From: Sipunculus nudus
Lineage: Eukaryota > Annelida > Sipuncula > Golfingiida > Sipunculidae
Length of the DNA: 64,000 bases
Assembly (NCBI GenBank): GCA_026874595.1
Contig: CM049312.1
Coordinates: forward strand, 31,879,956-31,943,955
Direction: 5' to 3'
Below, piece by piece: positions 1 to 12,609 of this stretch. A program made the translations under genes and the position numbers. Positions within the stretch are counted from its first letter, which is position 1, and each line of letters starts with the position of its first letter. The notes below the pieces were generated by a model. It saw only the letters and a list, made by a program, of their open reading frames with translations, ran no database searches and was not told the origin of the DNA.

Positions 1-849
1 GACTCCCTGGCCTGGTTCACTTTTTCTAAACAGATTCCAGATCCATCTCAAAATGACTTTGGTTATGAAAAAATTAGGAGTAAGATTATTTTCCAAGCAC
101 AAAACACATCTCTAATCTGGTACAGTCACAGTTATAGTTGCAGTTGCACTCTTACTGCTTAGGTTGATTTTAGATTTTGGACATATTTTGACATTATTTA
201 CATCATGGTTAATATCTTACCAAGTTTTCAGTGTATCTTTACCAAATTTTGAATAGTTACAACAGAGAGGGATTGCTTTAGGGTAATAGAGTTGTTTTTA
301 ACTTAAAGTAAATATGCATGTCTTTGACCTATAAAGTCAAGCTGAAAGAGGGCACTGTAAGGGAGGTCTAAGGGTTAGTCTCAAGTGACCCTGAGTGGCC
401 CTCTGAGCAGTAAAGGGTTAAACATCATGCAGTGAGTTAGGCAGGTAGATGGCAGCAGTATGTCTTCTATCAGGCCTGGTTAAAAGCATAGGCTAAAGTA
501 GGGAAGTCATTGTTTATAGGCCAAGGTTTTTATCAAAATTTCATGTATAAATTCTATAAAAATCTTGAATTTTGGGGCCTCTTTTTGACAACTTTCTACA
601 ACTAAATTGCAGTGTATAACTGGATTTTCCTAGCAGCTTGTCATTTTACAAGGTAACAGTAGCAAGTAATGGGGGATTGTACTCAACCTTTTCATGTAAT
701 TCTGACTTGAATACACTGAAGCTAAATAAAATTACTCACCAATAATTCAATGCTAATTGTATCCCCAGAAAAATTTTGGGGGAAACAATAGTTTTATGTC
801 AGTCCCGCAGCCGAAGATAAATCTTGTCCGCTCGATAACTAAAAAAATA

Positions 850-1680
850 TTTCACCAATCCTTACTTACCCACACATGTTCATAGATATGGGTGAGTGGA
901 CAAAGCCTGTTTAAAATGGGGTCATGACCTTTACCAGGAGAGTGACCTTAATCTTGAATTGGTCCATTTGGGGGGGGGGGGGGGAGGGGGGGGGGGAATC
1001 ACACAAATTCTTAAATATCTCAAGAAATCTGGCATGGATTGATAAAAAAATGGAGTAGACTAAAAAATCTTTGATTGCATTGTCATTTACCAGAAACTGG
1101 TGGCCCCACTGATTATCATTTTTTTGTTTTTGTGCCTTTCAATACCCCCATCATTGCCACTTTACAGTACTATGAGCATTATAAGTAAAAAACTAATTGA
1201 CAGATTTTTTTCATATTATGCATATACAGAGATATCGGTTAGGGAATGAGGTATAAGCAAATTTGGGTCATGACCTTTCCTAGGAGAGTAATCTTGACCT
1301 TTTTCCATACTTGGTGAAAATCACACAAAATCTTATCTCAACTCAATAAGGGATGCATGGATTGGTCCAAAAACAAATTGACCAAAGATCTTTGATAGCT
1401 TTGTCTTCTGTGGGAGACAGGTGGTGCCACCTTTTGTCCTTTTCTTGTTTTTGCACCTTTTAATACCCCCATCATTGCCACTTGACAGTACTGTGAGCAG
1501 TTATAAGTAAAAAAACTAATGGACAAATTTTCGTCATATTATGCATGTATATAGATATAGGTTATGGGATGATGTTTGATCTAAATTGGGATAATGACCT
1601 CTCCTATGAGAGTGGCCTTGATCTTGAATATTCCCATATTTGGTGAAAAATATTGTTTCTAAGTTGATAGATAAAAGAAA
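850..1680 (+). repeat. Diverged tandem repeat, about 325-360 bp unit
   Basis: GGTCATGACCTTTCC-like words recur at about 911, 1268 and 1590, each followed by GGAGAGT and the phrase 'ccttgatcttgaat'. AATACCCCCATCATTGCCAC recurs at about 1140 and 1470, before TTATAAGTAAAAAACTAAT. The units are clearly homologous but diverged, like the internal arrays of the HINE-type elements elsewhere in the window. Confidence 0.75.
969..996 (+). repeat. Poly-G tract
   Basis: An almost pure G run interrupted by a single A. It could form G-quadruplexes and its length may be an assembly estimate. Confidence 0.9.
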
Positions 1681-4252
1681 CCATGGTGGCTTCCCAAGTG
1701 TCAGAATATGCTTCTAAAGATGGGGGCCTATTCTTGAAGGGGAAGGGGGATTTATTGTCTTGGGATGTCTAGTTTCTTAATATTACCATTTCAGTTATGT
1801 GTATATGTGTGTATATTTGTGTTTACACATTTATTTCCAAATTTAATTAAAGTCAGTGTAAAGATAAAATAAATTAATAAATTCAGTTAATACAGATGTA
1901 ATATTGTTGTATCTCATATGTGATCTTTGATTAGTTGATACAACTCGTTATTCTGTTCCTCATGTGTGTATTGATTTTATGCAGTGTATTGAACAGTTGT
2001 CTATAAATGACTATTGGGTTAAGTGTTACAGCAGGCCCCTTATGATCAGTACATCATGTGATCTTGTCATTGGACGTCAGGTCATGTGACACTGGTTTTA
2101 TCATTAAGCTCCCTGGCTGCTTGTCATATCAAATCTTAAGGCCAGACCAAAGTAAATAAGTGTTCTACATGATCACCACTAATTTTCATGAATTTAGGGT
2201 CAGGATGAGTGTTGAAACCAGTGATCTTGACCATCACCTTCAAGGTCAATTAAACCAAAATTTAAAAATTGTGATCCTCCTAAGTTTTGAAATTTAATAT
2301 AATGTTATTTTTTCCACAAATTTGATACACAACTTGTTTCAAACATATTCTCAGGAGGATTTTGAAAACTGGTGACTTTGGCCTGGATCTTTAAGGTCAA
2401 ATTTGTCAAACTATAGATTTTTTGTGTCTTAAATTTCTTGTTGACCTTGGTAACTTTCAAAGCAAACCATATTTTTTCTTCACATTAAATACACAATTTG
2501 TTTCAAGCAAGTTCTTGAAAAAGTCCGCAAGCTGGTGTTCTTGACCCTGATATTTAAGATAAAATCTATCCAATTATATTATTTCTATAAATACCATAAT
2601 TTTTCAAGTAGTGCATATTTTCGTCAAATTCGGGGATCATCAGGGGGGCCAAGGGGGTGGGGAGACTTATTTGTTTTTTTGCAACTGCATAAAAAACCAA
2701 TTCTGTTAAACTCGGTGCACCTCCACAAGAACTGTTCCAAATTTATGCATACTTCCTGCAAGTTTGCAAAATTTCATGGAGTCCAGTTAAAACATTGAAT
2801 TATGGAAATAAATTGCTCAGTCTGTGCTTTGTTCACAATGTCTGAAGACCAAATTATTTTTTGTGGCCTGATCAGATCAATACACAGACTGTACACCAGG
2901 GGTAAGTGTATGTATCAAGATTGATATACAGGGTCCGTGCAGTGCTAGGGGACAGGCTGCCTCTATACTGACCCAGATATATGATTAAACACTTTGTGAG
3001 GCCAAAAAAACTTTTTTTTGTGTTGTTATGGGAGGGATTTATAAGAGTTTATTGAATTATCATTTTTTATGAATCCAAATTGACAAATTATTTTACAGGT
3101 ACAGATAAGATTGTCTGATAATATTTCTTTTATTTTAATGATAACTTACATGTTTTTAATCAGGATTAAAGACTGTTACAGTCATCTGTTCCTTTTGTGT
3201 TTCATTCCATTTTGTAATAGTACAATTTTGTTAGTGGTAGGAATCAATTGTAACATCATAATTGATGACTGAAAGATAAAAAAAGACCAATAGTCGATTG
3301 TAAATCCATTATTTCATGTACCATCTGTATTACCTTGTAATATACTGTGTAGAATTATAACAAAAATATTTAGTCAAACTTATACATCATGTTGAAAGGT
3401 GAAGGTAATGAAAAGGTTATTGATACTAATTCATTGCACAAGGTTAAGTGTTAATGTTCATTGAGTCTCGAACATATATGAAAATCTGATGAACTTTACC
3501 TTTGCTTTCAAGGGCAAATCTGCGAAAACAGGATTTTTGTGAAGCTCATGACTTTTGAAGCACTACGTTCTTCTTTCTTCAAATTTCACACATAAATCAC
3601 TTACCACCAAGATCTTGAACATGTGTGAAAACTGGTGACCTTGACCTTTATTTTAGGCCAGATCTGCTGATACAGAGTATTTGTGTCACCCCATAACTTT
3701 TTAAGTATGATATATTGTGCCCTCAAATTTTACACAGAAATTGTTTCAACCAAGATCTTGGATATGTTTGAAACCTGGTTACCTTTCATTTCAGCCATGT
3801 TGTTTTACGTGTTAAAAAATTGATGACCTTGACCCTGGTGACCTTGGCGTAGTTAATTGTCAGTATATGCTTCAGAAAAGGGGGCCTATTTTAAAGGAGG
3901 TTCTTGCCTGGAATTTCTTGTTCTAGATGTTTCCACATGCTGTATTTCAGTGCATGTAGGGAGAGATTGCAGTACAATGTTAAAATCATTTGATAAGGCT
4001 GTTTGGGTATGTCGAGCAATTTCATGAACATTTAGTAGAATATGGTGATGATGGGAGCTCAGAATCAAACCAGTACACTGCTGCCATCTACCATTAGATC
4101 ACTGAACTAAAATTCATGAGCTCAACTTTTACTGTTGATACTGGATAGCCACTTTATGCCTGTTAATATTTCATTAATGTATAACTTCTGTAGCAGTTAT
4201 TGCAGCTTTTGTCTGTTTTTATAGGACTAACATGATCTTTTTTATTTTCCAG

Positions 4253-4361
4253 ACTTATTTTCCACATTTCCTAGTGAGTGATCTGTACTTCAAGTACCTG
4301 AATGACCTCATTAATACCATACAGGCACATGACTTACCTCTCACACGGAGGAAACGAGCAG
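4253..4361 (+). CDS. AKAP10: AKAP10 exon: end of second RGS domain
   Basis: The exon follows a polypyrimidine tract ending in AG at 4251-4252 and is followed by the donor GTAGGT at 4362. It is read from its first base as [19 protein letters not shown] and continues to RRKRAG, leaving one base (phase 1). The pattern YFPxFLxSDLYxKYL is typical of the last helices of RGS domains. The preceding exon should therefore end on a codon boundary; I could not identify it in 1-4250, so that intron may run off the window. Confidence 0.9.
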
Positions 4362-7300
4362 GTAGGTTACCTTGATCTGGGCTCTGTTGTTAACACTAAA
4401 GAAGTACACAACCTACCTCTCATTATTGAGAAACCAGACTGAGTGACTGCAGACCCTTAATCTACTATTGAATATTTTTACCTAGTGAATTCTAGAATCT
4501 GATGTGCATTAGTGGTTATTGTTAGACCTGTGTAGGTCCCTATAATTTTGTTAGATTCTCGTTTTACATAAATATACACCAAGAAAAAATGACCCATATA
4601 CTATACACTGTTCACCCTGTGTCCAACCACCCTATTGCTGCCATGGCCAGTTCAAGTAATTTACAATTATCACTACAGGTGGCATCTGTGTGCTCAATTA
4701 TAGGATTCTCATGTAGTCCTTACCCCTTAGTGATAGTGGGGCCCCCTGGAGAAAGAAAGTAAACTATTTGCACCCCATAGAAGGAACCAGTACATGAATT
4801 ATAAAATGATCACTGAAGATTAATAAACATGATAAAAAAATGAGAAAAAAATTATTCCTCGACCTGTTGCAGGTCTAGGTTATTGTTTCCGGCCTGTTTT
4901 TTTAACGAAATGCGTTATGAAAATTTGTTCAAACATATGATTTATTCATATGAATAAATTGCTCTTGTTACAAACTAGATTTAAGCAACCCTTTTAGCTC
5001 CTAGCAAATGAGCTCTGCCCCCGATTACTGCAGGAGCTTAGTAAGCCCTTGACCCCAAGCTACCTCTTTTGAAATTTCAAATGTCGACATGTATGATATA
5101 GGTGGGGCTTACTATAGCATGAATCCATAAATTTGGTGTTCCTGCAATAATTAACCAGGAATTCTCTTGGTCTTTATGAAATGTGATATGAATGTTAACC
5201 AATTAAGTGTCTCTCCTGATTATGATTTCTTGGCAATATTTGTGCATATTAAATGAGGTCAAAGGTTACAAGGCTTTGCAAGGTACATCTTGCACTGTTG
5301 CGGTGCTGTTGTTACACTTGTTTGACTGCTGCATGGGATTTTCAAGCATGTTCAAACCTTCTGGTTTTGATCTCGTTCATTTAAATGTCAAAGCATTTGA
5401 TGATATCAATCATCTTTTGATATTTAAATTTTTTTAATATATTTGTAATTTTTTATTAAAAAATTTGTTCGCATATTTTCATAGTTTGGTCATTTTAGAT
5501 ATTTATGAAAATTTTAGATATTTTTGTAATTTTGGATTTTTTTGTGATTTTGGATATTTTTGTAAATTTAAAGGTTAGATTCATGATCATGTTCTTTTCC
5601 CTTCATGACAGGTCTACAGAGCACATTTTTAACATCTTAGTCACACATGCAGTTGTAACAGCTACAGTCAATTGCCAATGGAAATGTATCGTGATATGCT
5701 CTGACCCATAACAAAGCCATGTTTAATGGTCATAACCCCGACCCAGTTCATGGTCAATCGCACATAGGGAAATAATATCAGACTCCTATATTTGCCATTT
5801 AATTCATTGCAGGGTTTTATTTGGGTTAATCTGTTCACAGTTGAGGGAGAACTTGTATATGCTTTGCAGCACATTATTAGCATGCAGCCTTGTTGCCAAT
5901 GCATCAGATATTGGTGGCCTTTCATGATATATTGGTGTCTTTTTTGCCATTTAATTTCTCAGACAAGATAATTTATACATTACCATATGAATGTATAAAT
6001 ATATACAGCATATTATTTTATTACATATATTATGTTTCCAAAATGACCTATTTGGACTGGTTGCACGAAGTGAACAAGGTACCAATATTTGTATCACAGG
6101 AGATTCAGTAAATTTATGCAGTTCGTGCTGTCATATTTGTTTTATAGACTCAGAAAGCCTGAAAAGTGTACTTTCTGGGTTAAAGAAAACTAAGCCTCAA
6201 GTCCTTTAACAGTGTTTAGTACCAATTTTCTGATGATGGTGATCATATAAATAATAATACTTATACTATTACCGGCTTCTGTGGCTCAGGGGTAGAGCAC
6301 AAGACTCAAAGCTGGGAGATCGTGTGTTCGCATCTCAGCTGAGGCAGTGACCCCCACCGAGGGTTGGCCCCCGCCAAGGGTCAGCGCTCTGCAGGCTTAA
6401 CGGGAAGGCAGTGCTTAACAGCCGTGTTTCACTTACAAACATGTCCACCTTTTGTGGGGTTCCTCAGTGGTATGACCAAGCTATGGGGACGATTACATGC
6501 CCAGGACCCACAGGTGCAGTCGTCACCAGGCCTGGTTGACACCAGGATATAAAAATGAGATGAAGCTTGCAATACTGCCCTGTCATGTAGTCTGAAACCG
6601 GAATGGAATTCTGCTGATGTAAATATATGTAATTAAGTTTGCATTAAAAAATAGAGGTGGTTAATTACCTCCACAAAAAATATATAAAGAAAAATAAAAA
6701 AATTAGTACTTATATTAATACTGCTAGTTATAATACTTAATAGTGCTGATAATAATGATTATTATTTTATTATTATTATCCCCTGGCAAAGAAGTTGCGA
6801 AAGGGACAAGTTACGCCTCTGTTCGTGCGTCAGTCTGTCCATCTGTCTGTCCGAAATTGCCTTATGGATCTATTTCAAGCCAAACCGTTTGACCTAAACC
6901 TTTCATCTTGCACATATGGCTTACCCACCGATGGATGTAGAAACCTATCGATTTTGAGGTCACGGGGTCAAGGTCACGGCAACAGCACCCACATCTTGAA
7001 TAAGCTTGTGGATTGATTTCAAGCCAAACCGTTTGACCACTTCTTGAAAAAGCTTGTGGACCCATTTTAAGCAAAACTGTTTGACCTAAACCTTTCATCT
7101 TGCACATATGGCTTACCCACCCATGGATGGAGAAACCTATCGATTTTGAGGTCACAGGGGCAAAAGTCACGGCCACAGCACCCACTTCTTAAAAAAGCTT
7201 GTGGACCCATTTTAAGCAAAACCGTTTGACCAAAACCTTTCATCTCGCACATATGGCTTACCCACCCATGGATGAAGATACCTTTTGATTTTGAGGTCAC

Positions 7301-10300
7301 GGGGTCAAGGGTCACAGCCACAGCACCCACTTCTTGAAAAAGCTTGTGGATTGATTTCAAGCCAAACCGTTTGACCAAAATCTTTCATCTCGCACATATG
7401 GCTTACCCACCCATGGATGAAGAAACCTATCGATTTTGAGGTCACGGGGTCAATAGCCTAGGAGAAGCTGGATTTAAGCAGAATGTCACAGATGTCACTG
7501 ATAAAAATGAGGGCCTCTTGTATCATATCTAAACTAAACACATAAATGTACACACCACAGGCACTCTCCATCGTTATTACTCGGACCACTGTGCATTATA
7601 CCTGGCACCTGAAACTACTCATAGTGATGCCTGACATAAAAAATCCACTCTACCAAGCCATTTATCAAAGGTAATAATGTAATAAAATAATTCACATTAT
7701 ACCCCAACTGCTACGTCATGCTCCACTTTGTAGTGCCCTTGTGCCATATGCTTTTTTCAACTGGACCCAATCATTACGTTAAAGTTGCAAGCCCAATATG
7801 TTATTATGCCCTCATAACAAATTTGCAACAGCGGATATATTAACTCCTATGTTTATACATCCGTCTTCCTGTCTGTCTTCCCATCCGTCTCAATATACCT
7901 TATTGATCAATTTTAGCCAAATCATTTGATCTTAAGCATTCTCCTTCACATATGCCTCACCCACCCATACACGTACAATTTATTGAGTTTGACATCAAAG
8001 CTCATGCTCACACACCTCCCCTCTTCATTTTAACACTTGCGTAATACACCCCATATCATTATGCTCCCATGCAAGGGGATGCTCCGCTTTGGGGTGCCCT
8101 TTTTATTTTTAATATTATTATTTTTATTACTGTTATTATTATTGATGTTGGGGGAATTGATTAAACCAACAGAAAAGTGAGATGTTTCACCTGCATTTAG
8201 ATTACATTAAAATACATTATGTGCAATATTTTCATATTTACTTAATATTTCCTGTAAGTAGTTACTAGCTTATGTTTCTTTTCAAAATGATCTATGTGAG
8301 GTCCAATAATTTTAGGCTGGCTGCAATAATTAATTTATTGATTTACAGATTGGTTATGCCAGTTCAAATACCTCCACACACACATATACCTTACTTATTT
8401 CCAACAGATAGGTGGACATGTACAACTACAAAAATTTTTTTATCCACACACAGCATTGCTCTTTGACTTTGTCCAAACTCCTGATATTTAAAAACATGCA
8501 GCTGATACTTGATATAATTATACACAATGCTTCGATGTGACAGTAAATTGACATGATATTGACCTTTTACGACCCTCAGGTAGCGGTTGTTGTAACCATG
8601 CACTCAAGCATGAAGTACTTAACCAATGTTCACAAGGTGGAGTGTATGCGTTCATGTCAGTTTGTATACAATTCCCTCCAGGTCCCAGTTAGAGCTTAGT
8701 AACAGTGCCTTAAGTACAGCTATCAGTTCCAATACTACACAGGCACTTAGCAGTTGTTGTATGTACTGTATACAGTCTATATTACCTTCCGGGAGATATG
8801 ACTTTAGTGAGGATTAAATATTTGATACATCTGAGAAGGTTGATACTTCTGCCAATAGTTTGCTGTAGACCTGATGTGTGTCACCTTTTTGAAGGTTCAT
8901 TTCCATTGAGGATTAAATGAGTGATACATCTAAGAATTCTAATTCTTCTGCCTGTAGCGAGTAAGAACATCTGACAAGTGGTAAATATCATCTATTTTTA
9001 GTGACTAGCTTAAGTTACTTTTGATTGATCATTGTCATAAAACTGGACCTAATGCTTTTGTCTAACTAGTTTTGTATTGAATAATTTGTGAGACTCTTAT
9101 AATGAGTCTTTTGTATTTGATGGTCTTGGTAGTTTGTATTAGGCCATATACTAATGTTGTACTGCAAATGTTATATTTTCACCCTCTTTCTCAAAGTGGA
9201 GATTATAATGAGGGTATTGCACAAGGGTCTGCATGTATGTATGCATCTTAAATTCAGTATGAAATTTTAACACAATGTACTGTCTCTACAATATCTGTTC
9301 CTTCTTGAAGATGATTCGGATACAGAATCTTGAAATAAGAAAACACAGAGTATAAAAAAATATCAAATTCTGGTTAACTCTGCACTTCCTAGATGGCAGC
9401 ACAGGAAGGGCCTGCAGTCTCTGTCCTTTTCAGAATACATTATTTATCAGTGTGGATTATGTACATCAATTTTGATGTATCTGCATTTTCATTACAAAGG
9501 TAAATGGTTATATCTTGCTTAGTGTTAAGTAGTTCCATAAATATGAAAAGAAAAGAACTTAACATTACCTAAATCTTGTAGAAGATGTAGAAGATTGAAT
9601 ATTATTTGCCTATTCCAATCAATTAAGTCGTTCAAACTTAAAGAAAACCTGTTCAATTAAAATTAGAAAATTCAGATCTCTCATGTATATGAGTTAGGGG
9701 GTACCATTCTGGTCTCGGCCTGAGATTTTAGTATATTCTCTTGATTGAATATGCTTTTCTTTTATTCAGTACACCTACTTTTCACAGTTACTTAGGTTTC
9801 AGTAAATCTTTAGAGATATTAACTCAAAAATAATTGTCCATCACCTATTAAAATGTTATACTTATGCTGCCAGCAGATGCTGTTAAAAGTTGCCAATTTA
9901 TGTATTTATGCTTGACTGAGTAAGTCTTTTATAAGCAAACAAACAACTAGGAATACAGGTCAGGAATTTTGTTTTCACAGATCAGTATATATTCATACAT
10001 AATGTCTAAGTAATCAGAGGTGAAGCTTATTTCTTCTTTGCTATAAACAGCATGTAGGACTTGAGCAGTGTTTGGCTGGTAATGACCGTGATCAAAGTTT
10101 ATGTACTGGTGGTCAATGTTTTCAGATGTAATCAAGTACATGTATTCAAGTAAATTTTTTTCAGAATATTTCATCAAACTTGGTATGTAATTGACCTTAC
10201 TATGATCTCTGTGTGACCTTAATCACATATTCATACAATGAATAATCATGAGCAGAGCAGTTGCAAACATCCAATCAAGTTACCATTGGCAATGTAAACA

Positions 10301-12547
10301 GTTAATCACCCCACTAGTGCAATATTTGCATAATTTGAGCAACTCCCCCCAAACACCACAAGCAGTATGAACCAGTATCCCTTTGTATATGTTTTCTGGG
10401 ATATTTTGTATAGAATGGAGACAGTTAGAAAAAAGCTTTTCCAGCTGTTCCAATGACTGGAGAGTAAATAAAAATGTCTTACCTTGCACTGAATTGTATG
10501 AGACTAATAATCTGAAATATGGAGAATCACTTCACAATGACTGTGATGAATATATCACTTTAGAACAGAGATTAAGTATATAATTCCAGCTGATGATGTC
10601 ATACGCAACATACTTATGTCTGGTCACTCTTGTCTTATAAAAATAGTTCCTGCAACCATAGAAATGGAAAACCTTCTGTGAAGGAGCATTTTGGGGGCAC
10701 ATTAACATAATTAAGTTAAACAGGTGGGCCATAAGGGTTGTTGTGGTCAGGTTAATTGCTAACGTAGTCATGTACTGTGGTAAATTTTTCCTTACCTGAC
10801 TGATAATGGTAGTTAAGTCTTCAAGGCCATGCCTCAGTTTGATTCTGGATTTAGACTAAAACTTTCATATAAAGGTCCTCTCACAAGTGTAAAACTGTCC
10901 CATTACTGAAGCTATTCACATAATTTACAGGAATAAAAGAATGAATATTACTGGTATGTTGTCATACTCTTTACTGCTAACCACAACTATGTTTACCAGA
11001 ACAGTATCCTGCTGTCATTGTTAATTAAAGTTTCCAATTAGTTTTATGTCAGATAGACAGCATTATTATGTGCAGAGTGCATCAGTGATGGACTGAGCAG
11101 CCAAATTATAACCCACTAGGACTGATCCATCTGGTGCTACCACCTAGCACACATTTGTAAAACTACTTCACACATATTGTCACCAGTGACCACACAACTC
11201 TTCACAAGTACCTCATAAGCTTCCACAAGTATATAATCATGTCATAATGATAATATAAGTCAGCAAATAAGCAATGCCTGTTTTACAGCAGTATGGAATA
11301 TTTGTTCTTCTGAATTTTCTTTATAGATGTGTAACATTCAGATGCAGATAATATTATCATATCATATACATAGCTATGTATATCATTGACCAGTGATAAT
11401 ATAGAACAGAGCATACTATATGATGCTGCCACCTAGTGTGCTTCTGGAAAACTAATTTGATAGATTTTGTCTCACCTTTGCACACACATAATAATAACAT
11501 GTCACATACATGTATATGGATAATATTATCATATCATATACATAAGTATGTATATCATTGGTGATAATATAGAACAGAGCATACTATATGATGCTGCCAC
11601 CTAGTGTGCTTCTGGAAAACTAATTTGATAGATTTTGTCTCACCTTTGCACACACATAATAATAACATGTCACATACATGTATATGGATAATATTATCAT
11701 ATCATATACATAAGTATGTATATCATTGGTGATAATATAGAACAGAGCATACTATATGATGCTGCCACCTAGTGTGCTTCTGGAAAACTAATTTGATAGA
11801 TTTTGTCTCACCTTTGCACACACATAATAATAACATGTCACATACATGTATATGGATAATATTATCATATCATATACATAAGTATGTATATCATTGGTGA
11901 TAATATAGAACAGAGCATACTATATGATGCTGCCACCTAGTGTGCTTCTGGAAAACTAATTTGATAGATTTTGTCTCACCTTTGCACACACATAATAATA
12001 ACATGTCACATACATATGGATACATGTGGTGCTCACAGATGATTGGTGGCTACCTGATAAATGTAATTAATGATCAAAAGACTGATAAGGTACACAGGTT
12101 GACAGAATGAGCTGAGCGAGAAGTAGGGTAATATAATTCAGAGTCCAGCAGAGCAGTTTCTACCCACTGGAGTACATGTCATGACCGCCAAAGTCAGTTA
12201 TTCTTCATTTTAACCAACTTTGAGAGAATAATCTTAATAGTTGGGATGAAATTTTTTCGGACACGGCACTCGAGACAAGGTTTGTGTGATTTTAGTTTAT
12301 GTTTCTGGGTATCAGATCAGGATGTATGGGGAAACTTTCAGAAATTGATATGGTTTGTGTCAGCTCATGGTAAAACAGATATATCTAATAAAAATAAATA
12401 TAGGGATTACAGGGGAAAAAGTCAGGATAATAGGGATAAAACATAATGTAATGATTTTACTTGTTAGCCTGTAAATTTATATATTTCCATATTTGTAAAT
12501 ATATATATATATATGTATATATTTATATATATATATATATATATACT

Positions 12548-12609
<62 letters not shown>

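Larger units (their letters stand above)
1..4252. other. AKAP10 upstream intron with degenerate tandem repeats
   Basis: No exon could be supported. Three repeat clusters are visible: a unit of about 325-360 bp at 850-1680, and two clusters of GACCTTGACC-containing units at about 2160-2560 and 3480-3860. A poly-G tract lies at 969-996. The rest is AT-rich with no clear feature. Confidence 0.6.

Noticed and set aside
6272-6350. A functional tRNA gene
   Set aside because: A and B boxes are present but no acceptor stem or full cloverleaf can be drawn, and the body and tail fit a SINE.
6795-7378. Open frames on both strands with repeated [10 protein letters not shown]-like words
   Set aside because: They are translations of the H8 tandem units.
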